64,000 nucleotides of DNA from Streptosporangiaceae bacterium (GTDB taxonomy: Bacteria; Actinomycetota; Actinomycetes; Streptosporangiales; Streptosporangiaceae). Of the stretch, positions 1 to 7,340 are shown one piece after another; position 1 is the first letter of the stretch, and every line of letters starts with the position of its first letter. The notes beneath the pieces were generated by a model. It had not been told where the DNA came from. It saw only the letters and a list, made by a program, of their open reading frames with translations, and ran no database searches. The position numbers and the translations under genes were made by a program. Where the stretch lies: assembly GCA_025934375.1 (NCBI GenBank), contig JAICYD010000012.1, positions 22,826 to 86,825 of the forward strand, in the 5' to 3' direction.

Positions 1-243
1 CAGCTCGTGGACTCCGGCCAGGTCGGCTCGGCGGTCACCGAGGTACGCCGGGGCAAGGCCGCGTCGCTGATCGCCGAGAAGGTCAAGGTGACCGACGAGG
101 CCGGCAACCCCGTTGACGTGAAGGCCCAGGTCGAGTCGCTCATCGCGGCCCAGCAAGCCGATCTCGAAGCCGCGGGCGACGCCGAGACCCCCGCCGCCGA
201 CGAGGCCGACGAGGCCGACGAGGCCGAGGCGGACGCGGAGTAA
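1..243 (+). CDS. tig: Trigger factor, C-terminal fragment (5' end outside window)
   Basis: Open from the first base and ending in TAA at 241-243, so only the last 80 codons are visible. The text VTEVRRGKAASLIAEKVKV matches the end of the helical C-terminal chaperone domain of actinobacterial trigger factors, and it is followed by the acidic low-complexity tail (repeats of ADE) usual in this family. Trigger factor binds ribosomes at the exit tunnel and helps nascent chains fold. Position directly upstream of clpP1-clpP2-clpX is the classic tig-clp arrangement and supports the call. The ribosome-binding and PPIase domains lie outside the window. Confidence 0.85.
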   Translation, partial: QLVDSGQVGSAVTEVRRGKAASLIAEKVKVTDEAGNPVDVKAQVESLIAAQQADLEAAGDAETPAADEADEADEAEADAE

Positions 244-373
244 GCCCGGAAGCTCTGGGGGCGCGCCTGTTTATTGGCGGGGTGTGCTGGCGCGCCATCC
301 CAGGTGGGCGATTTTACCCGATATGATCAGTTATGTCGCATGCGCGGCGGCGGGGGATGGCGGTGGAAGTCGT

Positions 374-421
374 ATATGTTTGGGTTTTCCGGTGTTATCA
401 CACCGGAAAACCCAAACATAT
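374..421. repeat. 48-bp palindrome, copy 1 of a dispersed family
   Basis: Two 21-base arms (374-394 and 401-421) are perfectly complementary around the 6-base centre TTATCA. The outer ten bases are ATATGTTTGG and CCAAACATAT. A second element of exactly the same length with the same outer and central bases lies at 39775-39822; where the arms differ, the opposite arm differs to match. It lies 131 bases downstream of tig. There is no T-run after the stem on either strand, so it is not a standard intrinsic terminator. Function unknown. Confidence 0.95.
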
Positions 422-450
422 TAGCGAGCGACGTGGTCTCCTGTATCGAA

Positions 451-487
451 GCGGGCATTCCGGGCAAGCCTGACCGGGAATGCCCGC
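451..487 (+). terminator. Hairpin, probable tig terminator
   Basis: GCGGGCATTCC at 451-461 is complementary to GGAATGCCCGC at 477-487, with further GG/CC pairing inside after a one-base bulge. No U-tract follows, as is common in actinomycetes. It lies about 210 bases after tig. Confidence 0.5.
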
Positions 488-589
488 TCGCGATGAAGCT
501 GACGATAGGACGGTCGGCTTGCCACGTTTGCCATCGCGTTATCCGCGGCAGAACGGCTTTTGTCCCACCACGAAGAGCGCAACGACGTG

Positions 590-603
590 CGCCCCTAGCG
601 AAC
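590..603 (-). promoter_or_regulatory. Predicted ClgR operator upstream of clpP1
   Basis: On the minus strand this reads GTTCGC-TAGGG-GCG, an exact match to the GTTCGC-N5-GCG motif described for ClgR in Streptomyces and relatives. ClgR is the XRE activator of clpP1P2 and lon. The site lies 84 bases before the clpP1 start, a normal place for an activator site. The clgR gene itself is not in the window. Confidence 0.6.
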
Positions 604-687
604 AGGCGCCGCCAGCGGACCAGTTAGCCCCGTGGTGGCGTTAGATTCCTCTCAACGACACCCGAAGTGACCGGAGCAGGTGAACAC

Positions 688-1305
688 GTGACACAGCCTC
701 TGCCCGTTGCCAGGACAGCGAGCCCTGACGCCCCCGTGATCCCGGGGGACCAGCTCTTCCAGCGGCTGCTGCGGCACCGCATCGTCTTCCTTGGCCAGCA
801 GGTGGACGACGACATCGCCAACCGGATCTGCGCCGAGATCCTGCTGCTGTCCGCCGAGGATTCCAAGCGAGACATCCACCTGTACATCAACTCGCCCGGC
901 GGGTCGGTGTACTCAGGCCTGGCGATCTACGACGTGATGCAGTTCGTGCCGAACGACGTGTCCACGTACGCGATGGGCATGGCGGCCTCGATGGGGCAGT
1001 TCCTCCTCACGGCCGGCGCGCCTGGCAAGCGCTACGCGCTGCCGCACGCCACGATCTTGATGCACCAGCCGTCTGGCGGTATCGGCGGCACCGCCTCCGA
1101 CATCCGGATCCAGGCTGAGCAGATGCTCTACGTGAAGAAGACGCTGTTCGAGCGCACCGCTTTCCACACCGGCCAGTCCGTCGAGCAGATCGAGAAGGAC
1201 GCCGACCGCGACCGCTGGTACACCGCCGAGGAGGCCAGGGACTACGGGTTCGTGGACCACGTGACCCGCAGCGCCCTCGAAGTCCCGGCCGGCGTGGGCG
1301 CTTGA
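688..1305 (+). CDS. clpP: ATP-dependent Clp protease proteolytic subunit 1
   Basis: A 205-residue ClpP serine peptidase subunit; it assembles with ClpP2 into the barrel fed by ClpX or ClpC. The catalytic triad is readable: Ser101 in GMAASMGQ, His126 in ILMHQP (spacing 25 as in the family) and an Asp near 175 in [11 protein letters not shown]. The GTG at 688 is chosen because GGAGCAGG lies seven bases before it; an in-frame GTG at 667 has no ribosome binding site. clpP2 follows after 29 bases. A ClgR-type operator lies upstream, suggesting stress-responsive control. Confidence 0.95.
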   Translation: MTQPLPVARTASPDAPVIPGDQLFQRLLRHRIVFLGQQVDDDIANRICAEILLLSAEDSKRDIHLYINSPGGSVYSGLAIYDVMQFVPNDVSTYAMGMAASMGQFLLTAGAPGKRYALPHATILMHQPSGGIGGTASDIRIQAEQMLYVKKTLFERTAFHTGQSVEQIEKDADRDRWYTAEEARDYGFVDHVTRSALEVPAGVGA

Positions 1306-1334
1306 GTCCCCAAGGCAGAAAGGAAGCCAACGCG

Positions 1335-2009
1335 ATGAATCCGCGGCTATCGCTCGGGGGGATGATCCCCCCTGCCCCCCAGAGCCGGTACGTGCTGCCG
1401 TCCTTCGTCGAGCGGACCTCGTACGGGATCAAGGAGATGAACCCGTACAACAAGCTCTTCGAGGAGCGGATCATCTTCCTGGGCGTCCAGATCGATGACG
1501 CCTCGGCCAACGATGTCATGGCGCAGTTGCTCACGCTGGAGGCCATCGACCCCGACCGTGAGATCACGATGTACATCAACTCGCCCGGCGGGTCGATGAC
1601 GTCCATGATGGCCATCTATGACACGATGCAGTTCATCCAGCCGGAGATCACTACCTGCTGCATTGGCCAGGCGGCCAGCGCGGCGGCGGTCCTGCTGGCG
1701 GCGGGCACCAAGGGCAAGCGGCTCGCGCTGCCCAACTCGCGCATCCTGATCCACCAGCCCGCCACTGAGGGCGGCTACGGGCAGTCCTCTGACATGGAGA
1801 TCCAGGCCCGCGAGATCCTGCGGATGCGGACCGCCATGGAGGTCATCCTGGCCCGCCACAGCGGCAAGGACGAGGAGGTCGTGCGGCGTGACATCGAGCG
1901 CGACAAGTTCCTCACCGCCGAGGATGCCAAGGAATACGGGATGATCGATGAGGTGCTGACGACGCTAAAGCGTGGGTCGGAGCGCGTTCCCGAGGTAGTG
2001 TCGTCGTAA
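1335..2009 (+). CDS. clpP: ATP-dependent Clp protease proteolytic subunit 2
   Basis: Second ClpP subunit, 224 residues, as in other actinobacteria where ClpP1 and ClpP2 form a mixed tetradecamer. Ser115 in GQAASAAAV, His140 in ILIHQP and Asp190 in [11 protein letters not shown] form the triad. The ATG at 1335 is preceded by AAAGGAAG; a TTG overlapping the clpP1 stop would add 11 residues without a ribosome binding site. The N-terminal stretch before [16 protein letters not shown] is longer than in E. coli ClpP and may include a processed propeptide (inference). clpX follows after 133 bases. Confidence 0.95.
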   Translation: MNPRLSLGGMIPPAPQSRYVLPSFVERTSYGIKEMNPYNKLFEERIIFLGVQIDDASANDVMAQLLTLEAIDPDREITMYINSPGGSMTSMMAIYDTMQFIQPEITTCCIGQAASAAAVLLAAGTKGKRLALPNSRILIHQPATEGGYGQSSDMEIQAREILRMRTAMEVILARHSGKDEEVVRRDIERDKFLTAEDAKEYGMIDEVLTTLKRGSERVPEVVSS

Positions 2010-2142
2010 GCGGGAGGGTTTGACCTCTTCCCTACCAGGCCGCCGAGGGGGTTTGATTGGTCCATCGGACCCCCGAAGGCGGTACCGTCAGTATGGCAAG
2101 GGCTTGATGGCTGAGCTTGGCCTCATGCAAAGGAGAACCTGG

Positions 2143-3417
2143 GTGGCACGCATCGGTGACGGTGGCGACCTGCTGAAGTGCTCGTTCTGCGGTAAGAGCC
2201 AAAAGCAGGTCAAGAAGCTCATCGCCGGACCTGGCGTGTACATCTGCGACGAGTGCATCGATCTCTGCAACGAGATCATCGAGGAGGAGCTCTCCGAGCC
2301 GTCCGATATCAAGTGGGACAGCCTGCCCAAGCCGCGCGAGATCTACGAGTTCCTCGACGCGTACGTGATCGGGCAGGACAAGGCCAAGAAGGCGCTCTCC
2401 GTCGCGGTGTACAACCACTACAAGCGCATCCAGTCCGGCACCGACCGGCCGGGTGACGACGGCGTGGAGCTGGCCAAGTCCAACATCTTGCTGCTGGGCC
2501 CGACGGGGTCGGGCAAGACGCTGCTGGCGCAGACGCTCGCCCGCCTGCTGAACGTCCCGTTCGCGATCGCGGACGCCACCGCCCTCACCGAGGCGGGCTA
2601 CGTTGGCGAGGACGTCGAGAACATCCTGCTCAAGCTGATCCAGGCCGCTGACTACGACGTCAAGAAGGCCGAGACCGGGATCATCTACATCGACGAGATC
2701 GACAAGATTGCCCGCAAGAGCGAGAACCCGTCGATCACCCGGGACGTTTCCGGCGAGGGCGTGCAGCAGGCGCTGCTGAAGATCCTGGAAGGCACCACCG
2801 CCAGCGTGCCGCCGCAGGGCGGCCGCAAGCACCCGCACCAGGAGTTCATCCAGATCGACACCACGAACGTGCTGTTCATCTGCGGTGGGGCGTTCGCGGG
2901 CCTGGAGAAGATCATCGAGTCGCGGTCAGGCAACAACGGCATCGGCTTCAACGGCGTGCTCCGCGTCCGCAGCAAGGCGATCACCGACGACGCCTTCGGC
3001 GAGGTGATGCCGGAGGACCTGCTGAAGTTCGGCATGATCCCCGAGTTCGTCGGCCGGCTGCCGGTCATCACCAGCGTGCACAACCTGGACCGTGAGGCGC
3101 TCATCCAGATCCTCACCGAGCCCCGCAACGCCCTGGTCAAGCAGTACAAACGACTATTCGAGCTGGACGGCGTGGACCTGGAGTTCACCCCGGAGGCGCT
3201 CGAAGCGGTCGCCGACCAGGCGAACCTGCGCGGCACCGGCGCCCGCGGGCTGCGCGCGATCATGGAAGAGGTCCTGCTCTCGGTCATGTACGAGGTGCCG
3301 AGCCGCAAGGACGTCGAGCGCGTGGTGATCACCCGCGAGGTCGTGCTGGAGAACGTTAACCCCACCCTCGTCCCACGCGATGTCTCGCGTCGCACGCCTC
3401 GCGAGAAGTCCGCGTAA
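2143..3417 (+). CDS. clpX: ATP-dependent Clp protease ATP-binding subunit ClpX
   Basis: AAA+ unfoldase of 424 residues that delivers substrates to ClpP. The N-terminal zinc domain has Cys13/Cys16 (CSFC) and Cys35/Cys38 (CDEC). The Walker A motif GPTGSGKT is at 119-126 and Walker [11 protein letters not shown] at about 180-189. The ClpP-docking loop IGF is at 267-269. The GTG at 2143 gives the standard start [13 protein letters not shown] and has AGGAG at 2131-2135. Upstream in-frame codons back to 2020 do not look coding. No clear hairpin is seen in the 127 bases after the stop. Confidence 0.96.
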   Translation: MARIGDGGDLLKCSFCGKSQKQVKKLIAGPGVYICDECIDLCNEIIEEELSEPSDIKWDSLPKPREIYEFLDAYVIGQDKAKKALSVAVYNHYKRIQSGTDRPGDDGVELAKSNILLLGPTGSGKTLLAQTLARLLNVPFAIADATALTEAGYVGEDVENILLKLIQAADYDVKKAETGIIYIDEIDKIARKSENPSITRDVSGEGVQQALLKILEGTTASVPPQGGRKHPHQEFIQIDTTNVLFICGGAFAGLEKIIESRSGNNGIGFNGVLRVRSKAITDDAFGEVMPEDLLKFGMIPEFVGRLPVITSVHNLDREALIQILTEPRNALVKQYKRLFELDGVDLEFTPEALEAVADQANLRGTGARGLRAIMEEVLLSVMYEVPSRKDVERVVITREVVLENVNPTLVPRDVSRRTPREKSA

Positions 3418-3544
3418 TCACCGTTTGGTCACTAGCGTCCCCGGTTTGCCCGGTAGCCCCTCGTAGCCTGGTTGGTCCCCGGTAGTCTTCTGGGGAATTG
3501 GCCAGGTTACGCGGTTAAGCGGTTGTTAAAAGGGGCTTCGTGTC

Positions 3545-4438
3545 ATGAGTGGTTGGAGTCCGTCGAAACCACCATGGGAGACATCGGACCATCCGGTGCT
3601 CCCGTCAGATGATTCGTATCACGGCAGACGGCAAGGCGCGCGAGTCATCATCAAGCCGCACGCTGAAACGCGCGGGTCGCGTCCCCGCCGGGCCTACGAG
3701 CCGGCCCCGGAGACCAGCCGGGGCGCGGCGCTCGCCGGCGTGCTGTTCGGCCTGGCCGCGTCCGTTGGCCTCGTCTACGGCGCGGTGCAGCTAACCCACG
3801 TCACCTGGGGGGAACCGCCGCCCGCCCCGGTCGCCGCGCCCGCGAGCACACCCGCCGCCAGCCCCTCGGCCAGCCCTAACGACACCGGTGCGGCGCCCGC
3901 TGCCACCCCAACCGCCGCGACCGGTGGCGAGGGCCTGGGGAGCGGACAGGCATGGGCCATGACCGCCCCTTCCACCGCGGGCGGGTACGTCAAGCACACG
4001 CCCATGCCCAGCGGCATGCTGGCCACCGGGACCGCCAACGCGACCGCGCTCATGCAGGCGGTCGTCTTGTCCGGCGGCAAGCCGGACGGGGGAGCCACGT
4101 CGCCGAAGTTCGTCTCCGCGGACTACCTGGTGCCCGGGAACCAGGCGATCGGCTATGTCGGGTTCACCGGGAAGTTCACCCCGGCCTCGGTGATGGACGC
4201 CCTCGGCAAGATCGCCAACAACGTGGCGCCTGCGCCCGCCGGGCCGCACGGCGGCCAGCTGGCCTGCGGGACCATGAGCGCCAACTCCGGGCCGAGCGGC
4301 ACGGTGTGCGCGTGGGCGACCACGACCAGCATGGGCATGGTCGGGTTCTTCGGCGGCGGGCAGCCGGAGCACGTCACCGGCGCCAAGGCCGGCGATGACG
4401 TCGTCAAGCTTCGCGGTGACGTCGAAACTTCCACGTAG
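3545..4438 (+). CDS. Uncharacterised membrane-anchored secreted protein
   Basis: A 297-residue protein of unknown function. A basic cytoplasmic N-terminus of about 58 residues is followed by one transmembrane helix (about 60-82, GAALAGVLFGLAASVGLVYG), a Pro/Ala/Ser/Thr-rich spacer (about 90-130) and a compact extracellular region. That region has two Cys (LACGTM, TVCAWA) that could form a disulfide. AAAAGGGG lies just before the ATG. It sits between clpX and valS, and no catalytic motif is seen. A surface-tethered binding or sensing role is possible but unsupported. Confidence 0.8.
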   Translation: MSGWSPSKPPWETSDHPVLPSDDSYHGRRQGARVIIKPHAETRGSRPRRAYEPAPETSRGAALAGVLFGLAASVGLVYGAVQLTHVTWGEPPPAPVAAPASTPAASPSASPNDTGAAPAATPTAATGGEGLGSGQAWAMTAPSTAGGYVKHTPMPSGMLATGTANATALMQAVVLSGGKPDGGATSPKFVSADYLVPGNQAIGYVGFTGKFTPASVMDALGKIANNVAPAPAGPHGGQLACGTMSANSGPSGTVCAWATTTSMGMVGFFGGGQPEHVTGAKAGDDVVKLRGDVETST

Positions 4439-4449
4439 GAGCTCTCAGC

Positions 4450-4481
4450 GGGGATCCCGGGGGGTCGTTCCCCGGGCAAGC
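4450..4481 (+). repeat. GC-rich hairpin repeat, copy A (terminator-like)
   Basis: CCCGGGG at 4456-4462 pairs with CCCCGGG at 4470-4476. The sequence pattern GGGG-nTCC-GGGGGG-TCGT-CCCCGGG is shared with copies at 21831, 21925, 31395 and, inverted, 33270. Here it lies 11 bases after a stop codon and may terminate transcription. Confidence 0.6.
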
Positions 4482-4609
4482 ACCTGCGCGGGAGGAGCTG
4501 TTGTTCGGCAGCCGCGGTTCCAGCCCACAGCCACTGTGACTCACCAGGCGCCTGACCAGCCATGGCGAGCGGAGCGAGCCATCGATTCCCGCCTCCGTTA
4601 CCAAATCCG

Positions 4610-4615
4610 TAAACT
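4610..4615 (+). promoter_or_regulatory. Putative -10 box of a leaderless valS promoter
   Basis: TAAACT lies eight bases before the GTG of valS, which has no Shine-Dalgarno sequence. Spacing fits transcription starting at or next to the start codon. No good -35 is visible. Confidence 0.35.
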
Positions 4616-4623
4616 TTCATCTC

Positions 4624-7323
4624 GTGACGACGAGTAAGCCCGACGGCCTTCCCTCCCAGTACGCCCCCGCCGAGGTGGAGGGCCGCCTGTACGAGCGCTG
4701 GGAGAAGGCCGGCTACTTCCAGCCGGAGTCCTGCGAGAGCCCGGAAGCCGAGACTTTCTGCGTCGTACTTCCCCCGCCGAATGTCACCGGCAGCCTGCAC
4801 ATCGGCCACGCCCTCGACCACACGCTGATGGACATCCTGGTCCGCCGCCGCCGGATGCAGGGCTACCGCACGCTGTGGCTGCCCGGGATGGACCACGCGG
4901 GCATCGCGACGCAGAACGTCGTGGAGCGCGAGCTCGCCAAGGAGGGCCTGTCCCGGCACGACCTGGGCCGCGAGGCGTTCATCGAGCGCGTGTGGGAGTG
5001 GAAGGCCGAGTACGGTGGCCGGATCCTGAACCAGATGCGCCGCCTCGGCGACAGCGTGGACTGGTCCCGTGAGCGGTTCACCATGGATGAGGGGCTTTCG
5101 CGGGCCGTCTTGACGATCTTCAAGCAGTTCTACGACGACGGGCTGATCTACCGGGACAACCGGATCATCAACTGGTGCCCGCGCTGCCTCACCGCGCTGT
5201 CCGACATCGAGGTCGACCACACCGACGACGACGGCGAGCTCGTGTCGATCCGCTACGGCAGTGCTGAATCCAACAGTGCTGACCCCGGCAGCGGTGAACC
5301 GTCGATCGTGGTGGCGACCACCCGCGCCGAGACGATGCTCGGCGACACCGCCGTGGCCGTGCACCCCGACGACGAGCGCTACGCGCACCTGGTCGGGACG
5401 ACCGTCGAGCTGCCTTTGACCGGCCGGCGGATCCCGATCGTGGCCGACGCGCACGTCGACCCGGCCTTTGGCACCGGCGCGGTGAAGGTGACCCCGGCGC
5501 ACGACCCGAACGACTTCGAGATCGGCCGCCGCCATGGCCTCGAGGCGCTGGCGATCATGGACGAGCGCGGCGTGATCACCGCCCCTGGCCCGTTCGCGGG
5601 GCTGGACCGCTTCGAGGCCCGGCCCGCGATCGTGGCCGCGCTGCGCGCCGACGGCCGGATCGTGCGCGAGATCCGCCCGTACCCGCACGCGGTGGGCCAC
5701 TGCTCCCGTTGCGGGACGACCGTGGAGCCGAGGCTGTCCCTGCAGTGGTTCGTCCGGGTGGCACCGCTGGCCAAGGCGGCCGGCGACGCGGTGCGCGACG
5801 GCCGGGTGCGGTTGTCACCGCCGGAGATGAACGCCCGCTTTTTCGGCTGGGTCGATGACATGCACGACTGGTGCATCAGCCGCCAGCTGTGGTGGGGCCA
5901 CCGGATCCCGGTGTACTACGGGCCTGATGGCCAGGTGCGCTGCGTCGGGCCCGACGAGGCCGCTCCCGAGGGCTGGACGCAGGACGCCGACGTCCTGGAC
6001 ACCTGGTTCTCCTCCGGCCTGTGGCCATTCTCGACGCTCGGCTGGCCGGACGACACCGATGACCTGCGCACCTTCTACCCGACGAGCGTGCTGGGCACCG
6101 GCTACGACATCCTGTTCTTCTGGGTCGCCCGGATGATGATGTTCGGCCTGTACGCGATGCGGGGCACGGTGCCGGCCAGCACAGTGTCGACTAACGCGCC
6201 GCCCGCCGACGCCGTGCCCTTCCGCGTGGTGGCGCTGCATGGCCTGGTCCGTGACCAGTACGGCAAGAAGATGTCCAAGTCGCGCGGCAACACCGTGGAC
6301 CCGATTGACTGGATGGACCGGTTCGGCACCGACGCGACCCGCTTCACCCTCGCCCGCGGCGCCACGCCCGGCAGCGACGAGGCGATCAGCGAGGACTGGG
6401 CGGCCGGCTCGCGCAACTTCTGCAACAAGCTCTGGAACGCGACCCGCTTCGCGCTGATGAACGGGGCCCACGCGGGCTCCGTGCCTCCCATTGCGGGGGG
6501 ATCGTCCGTCCAGGGTGGCACTGAGTGCCTGTCGGTGACCGACCGGTGGATCTTGTCCCGGCTGTCCAGCGTGATCGCCGAGGTCAACGGGCTGCTGGAG
6601 GACTACGAGTTCGGCAAGGCCTGCGAGGCGCTGTACCACTTCGCCTGGGATGAGTTCTGCGACTGGTACCTGGAGCTGATCAAGGTGCCGCTCGCCGCCG
6701 GGGGACCGACCGCCGAGGCGACACGGGACGTGCTCGGGTTCGTGCTCGACCAGATGCTGCGATTGCTGCACCCGGTCATGCCGTACGTGACCGACGAGCT
6801 GTGGACCGCGCTCACTGGCGAGGACTCAGTCATGGTGGCTGCCTGGCCGTCGTTCTCCCGCCCTGACGCCGCCGCCGAGGCGGAGCTCGCGTCGGTCATG
6901 CGCCTGGTGACCGAGATCCGCCGGTTCCGCTCCGACCAGGGGCTGAAGCCGGGCCAGAAGGTCGCGGCCCGGCTCGACGGCGTCTGCGGCACGGCCCTGG
7001 CCGCCCACGAGGAGCCGATCCGGTCGCTGCTTCGGCTCACCGAGCCGGGAGATGGCTTCGCCGCCTCGGCCTCGCTGGTGGCCGAGGGCATCACCGTGCG
7101 GATCGACCTGGCCGGGACCGTGGACGTAGCCGCCGAGCGCAGGCGGCTGGAGAAGGATCTCGCCGCCGCGCGCAAGGAGGCCGCGCAGGTGTCGGCCAAG
7201 CTCGGCAACGAGGGCTTCATGGCCAAGGCGCCACAGGACGTTGTGGCCAAGACCCGGGAGCGACTGGCGATCGCCGAGGCGGACATCGCCCGGCTGGAAA
7301 CTCGATTTGCGGCCCTTGCGTAA
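4624..7323 (+). CDS. valS: Valyl-tRNA synthetase, bacterial type
   Basis: Class I synthetase of 899 residues that charges tRNA-Val. It has the HIGH signature at 59-62 ([13 protein letters not shown]), an editing (CP1) domain with [23 protein letters not shown], the segment [15 protein letters not shown] and KMSKS at 549-553. It ends in a C-terminal coiled-coil arm ([19 protein letters not shown]), the typical layout of bacterial ValRS and close in wording to mycobacterial ValS. No T-box leader is visible. A second, different ValRS starts 18 bases downstream. This is the copy expected to be the housekeeping enzyme. Confidence 0.96.
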   Translation: MTTSKPDGLPSQYAPAEVEGRLYERWEKAGYFQPESCESPEAETFCVVLPPPNVTGSLHIGHALDHTLMDILVRRRRMQGYRTLWLPGMDHAGIATQNVVERELAKEGLSRHDLGREAFIERVWEWKAEYGGRILNQMRRLGDSVDWSRERFTMDEGLSRAVLTIFKQFYDDGLIYRDNRIINWCPRCLTALSDIEVDHTDDDGELVSIRYGSAESNSADPGSGEPSIVVATTRAETMLGDTAVAVHPDDERYAHLVGTTVELPLTGRRIPIVADAHVDPAFGTGAVKVTPAHDPNDFEIGRRHGLEALAIMDERGVITAPGPFAGLDRFEARPAIVAALRADGRIVREIRPYPHAVGHCSRCGTTVEPRLSLQWFVRVAPLAKAAGDAVRDGRVRLSPPEMNARFFGWVDDMHDWCISRQLWWGHRIPVYYGPDGQVRCVGPDEAAPEGWTQDADVLDTWFSSGLWPFSTLGWPDDTDDLRTFYPTSVLGTGYDILFFWVARMMMFGLYAMRGTVPASTVSTNAPPADAVPFRVVALHGLVRDQYGKKMSKSRGNTVDPIDWMDRFGTDATRFTLARGATPGSDEAISEDWAAGSRNFCNKLWNATRFALMNGAHAGSVPPIAGGSSVQGGTECLSVTDRWILSRLSSVIAEVNGLLEDYEFGKACEALYHFAWDEFCDWYLELIKVPLAAGGPTAEATRDVLGFVLDQMLRLLHPVMPYVTDELWTALTGEDSVMVAAWPSFSRPDAAAEAELASVMRLVTEIRRFRSDQGLKPGQKVAARLDGVCGTALAAHEEPIRSLLRLTEPGDGFAASASLVAEGITVRIDLAGTVDVAAERRRLEKDLAAARKEAAQVSAKLGNEGFMAKAPQDVVAKTRERLAIAEADIARLETRFAALA

Positions 7324-7328
7324 CTGAA

Positions 7329-7334
7329 TACCCT
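7329..7334 (+). promoter_or_regulatory. Putative -10 box between the two valS genes
   Basis: TACCCT lies six bases before the ATG at 7341, which has no Shine-Dalgarno sequence. It could give the second valS its own leaderless transcript. Confidence 0.3.
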
Positions 7335-7340
7335 CGGCTC

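Larger units (their letters stand above)
244..687. other. Intergenic region between tig and clpP1
   Basis: About 440 bases without a convincing gene. A 117-codon reading frame at 274-627 is interrupted in meaning by the palindrome and has no recognisable protein character. The stretch holds a 48-bp palindrome, a terminator-like hairpin and a match to the ClgR operator, listed separately. Its AT content around the palindrome is visibly higher than in the flanking genes. Confidence 0.7.

Noticed and set aside
274..627. 117-codon frame after tig
   Set aside because: It reads through the 48-bp palindrome and a hairpin, has no ribosome-binding site and no family-like text.
244..687. tRNA or other structural RNA near tig
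   Set aside because: No cloverleaf with T-loop GTTCRANNC and matching acceptor stem was found; the palindrome is a simple stem.
4439..4623. T-box riboswitch before valS
   Set aside because: No specifier loop, T-box sequence or antiterminator could be found; only a GC-rich hairpin is present.
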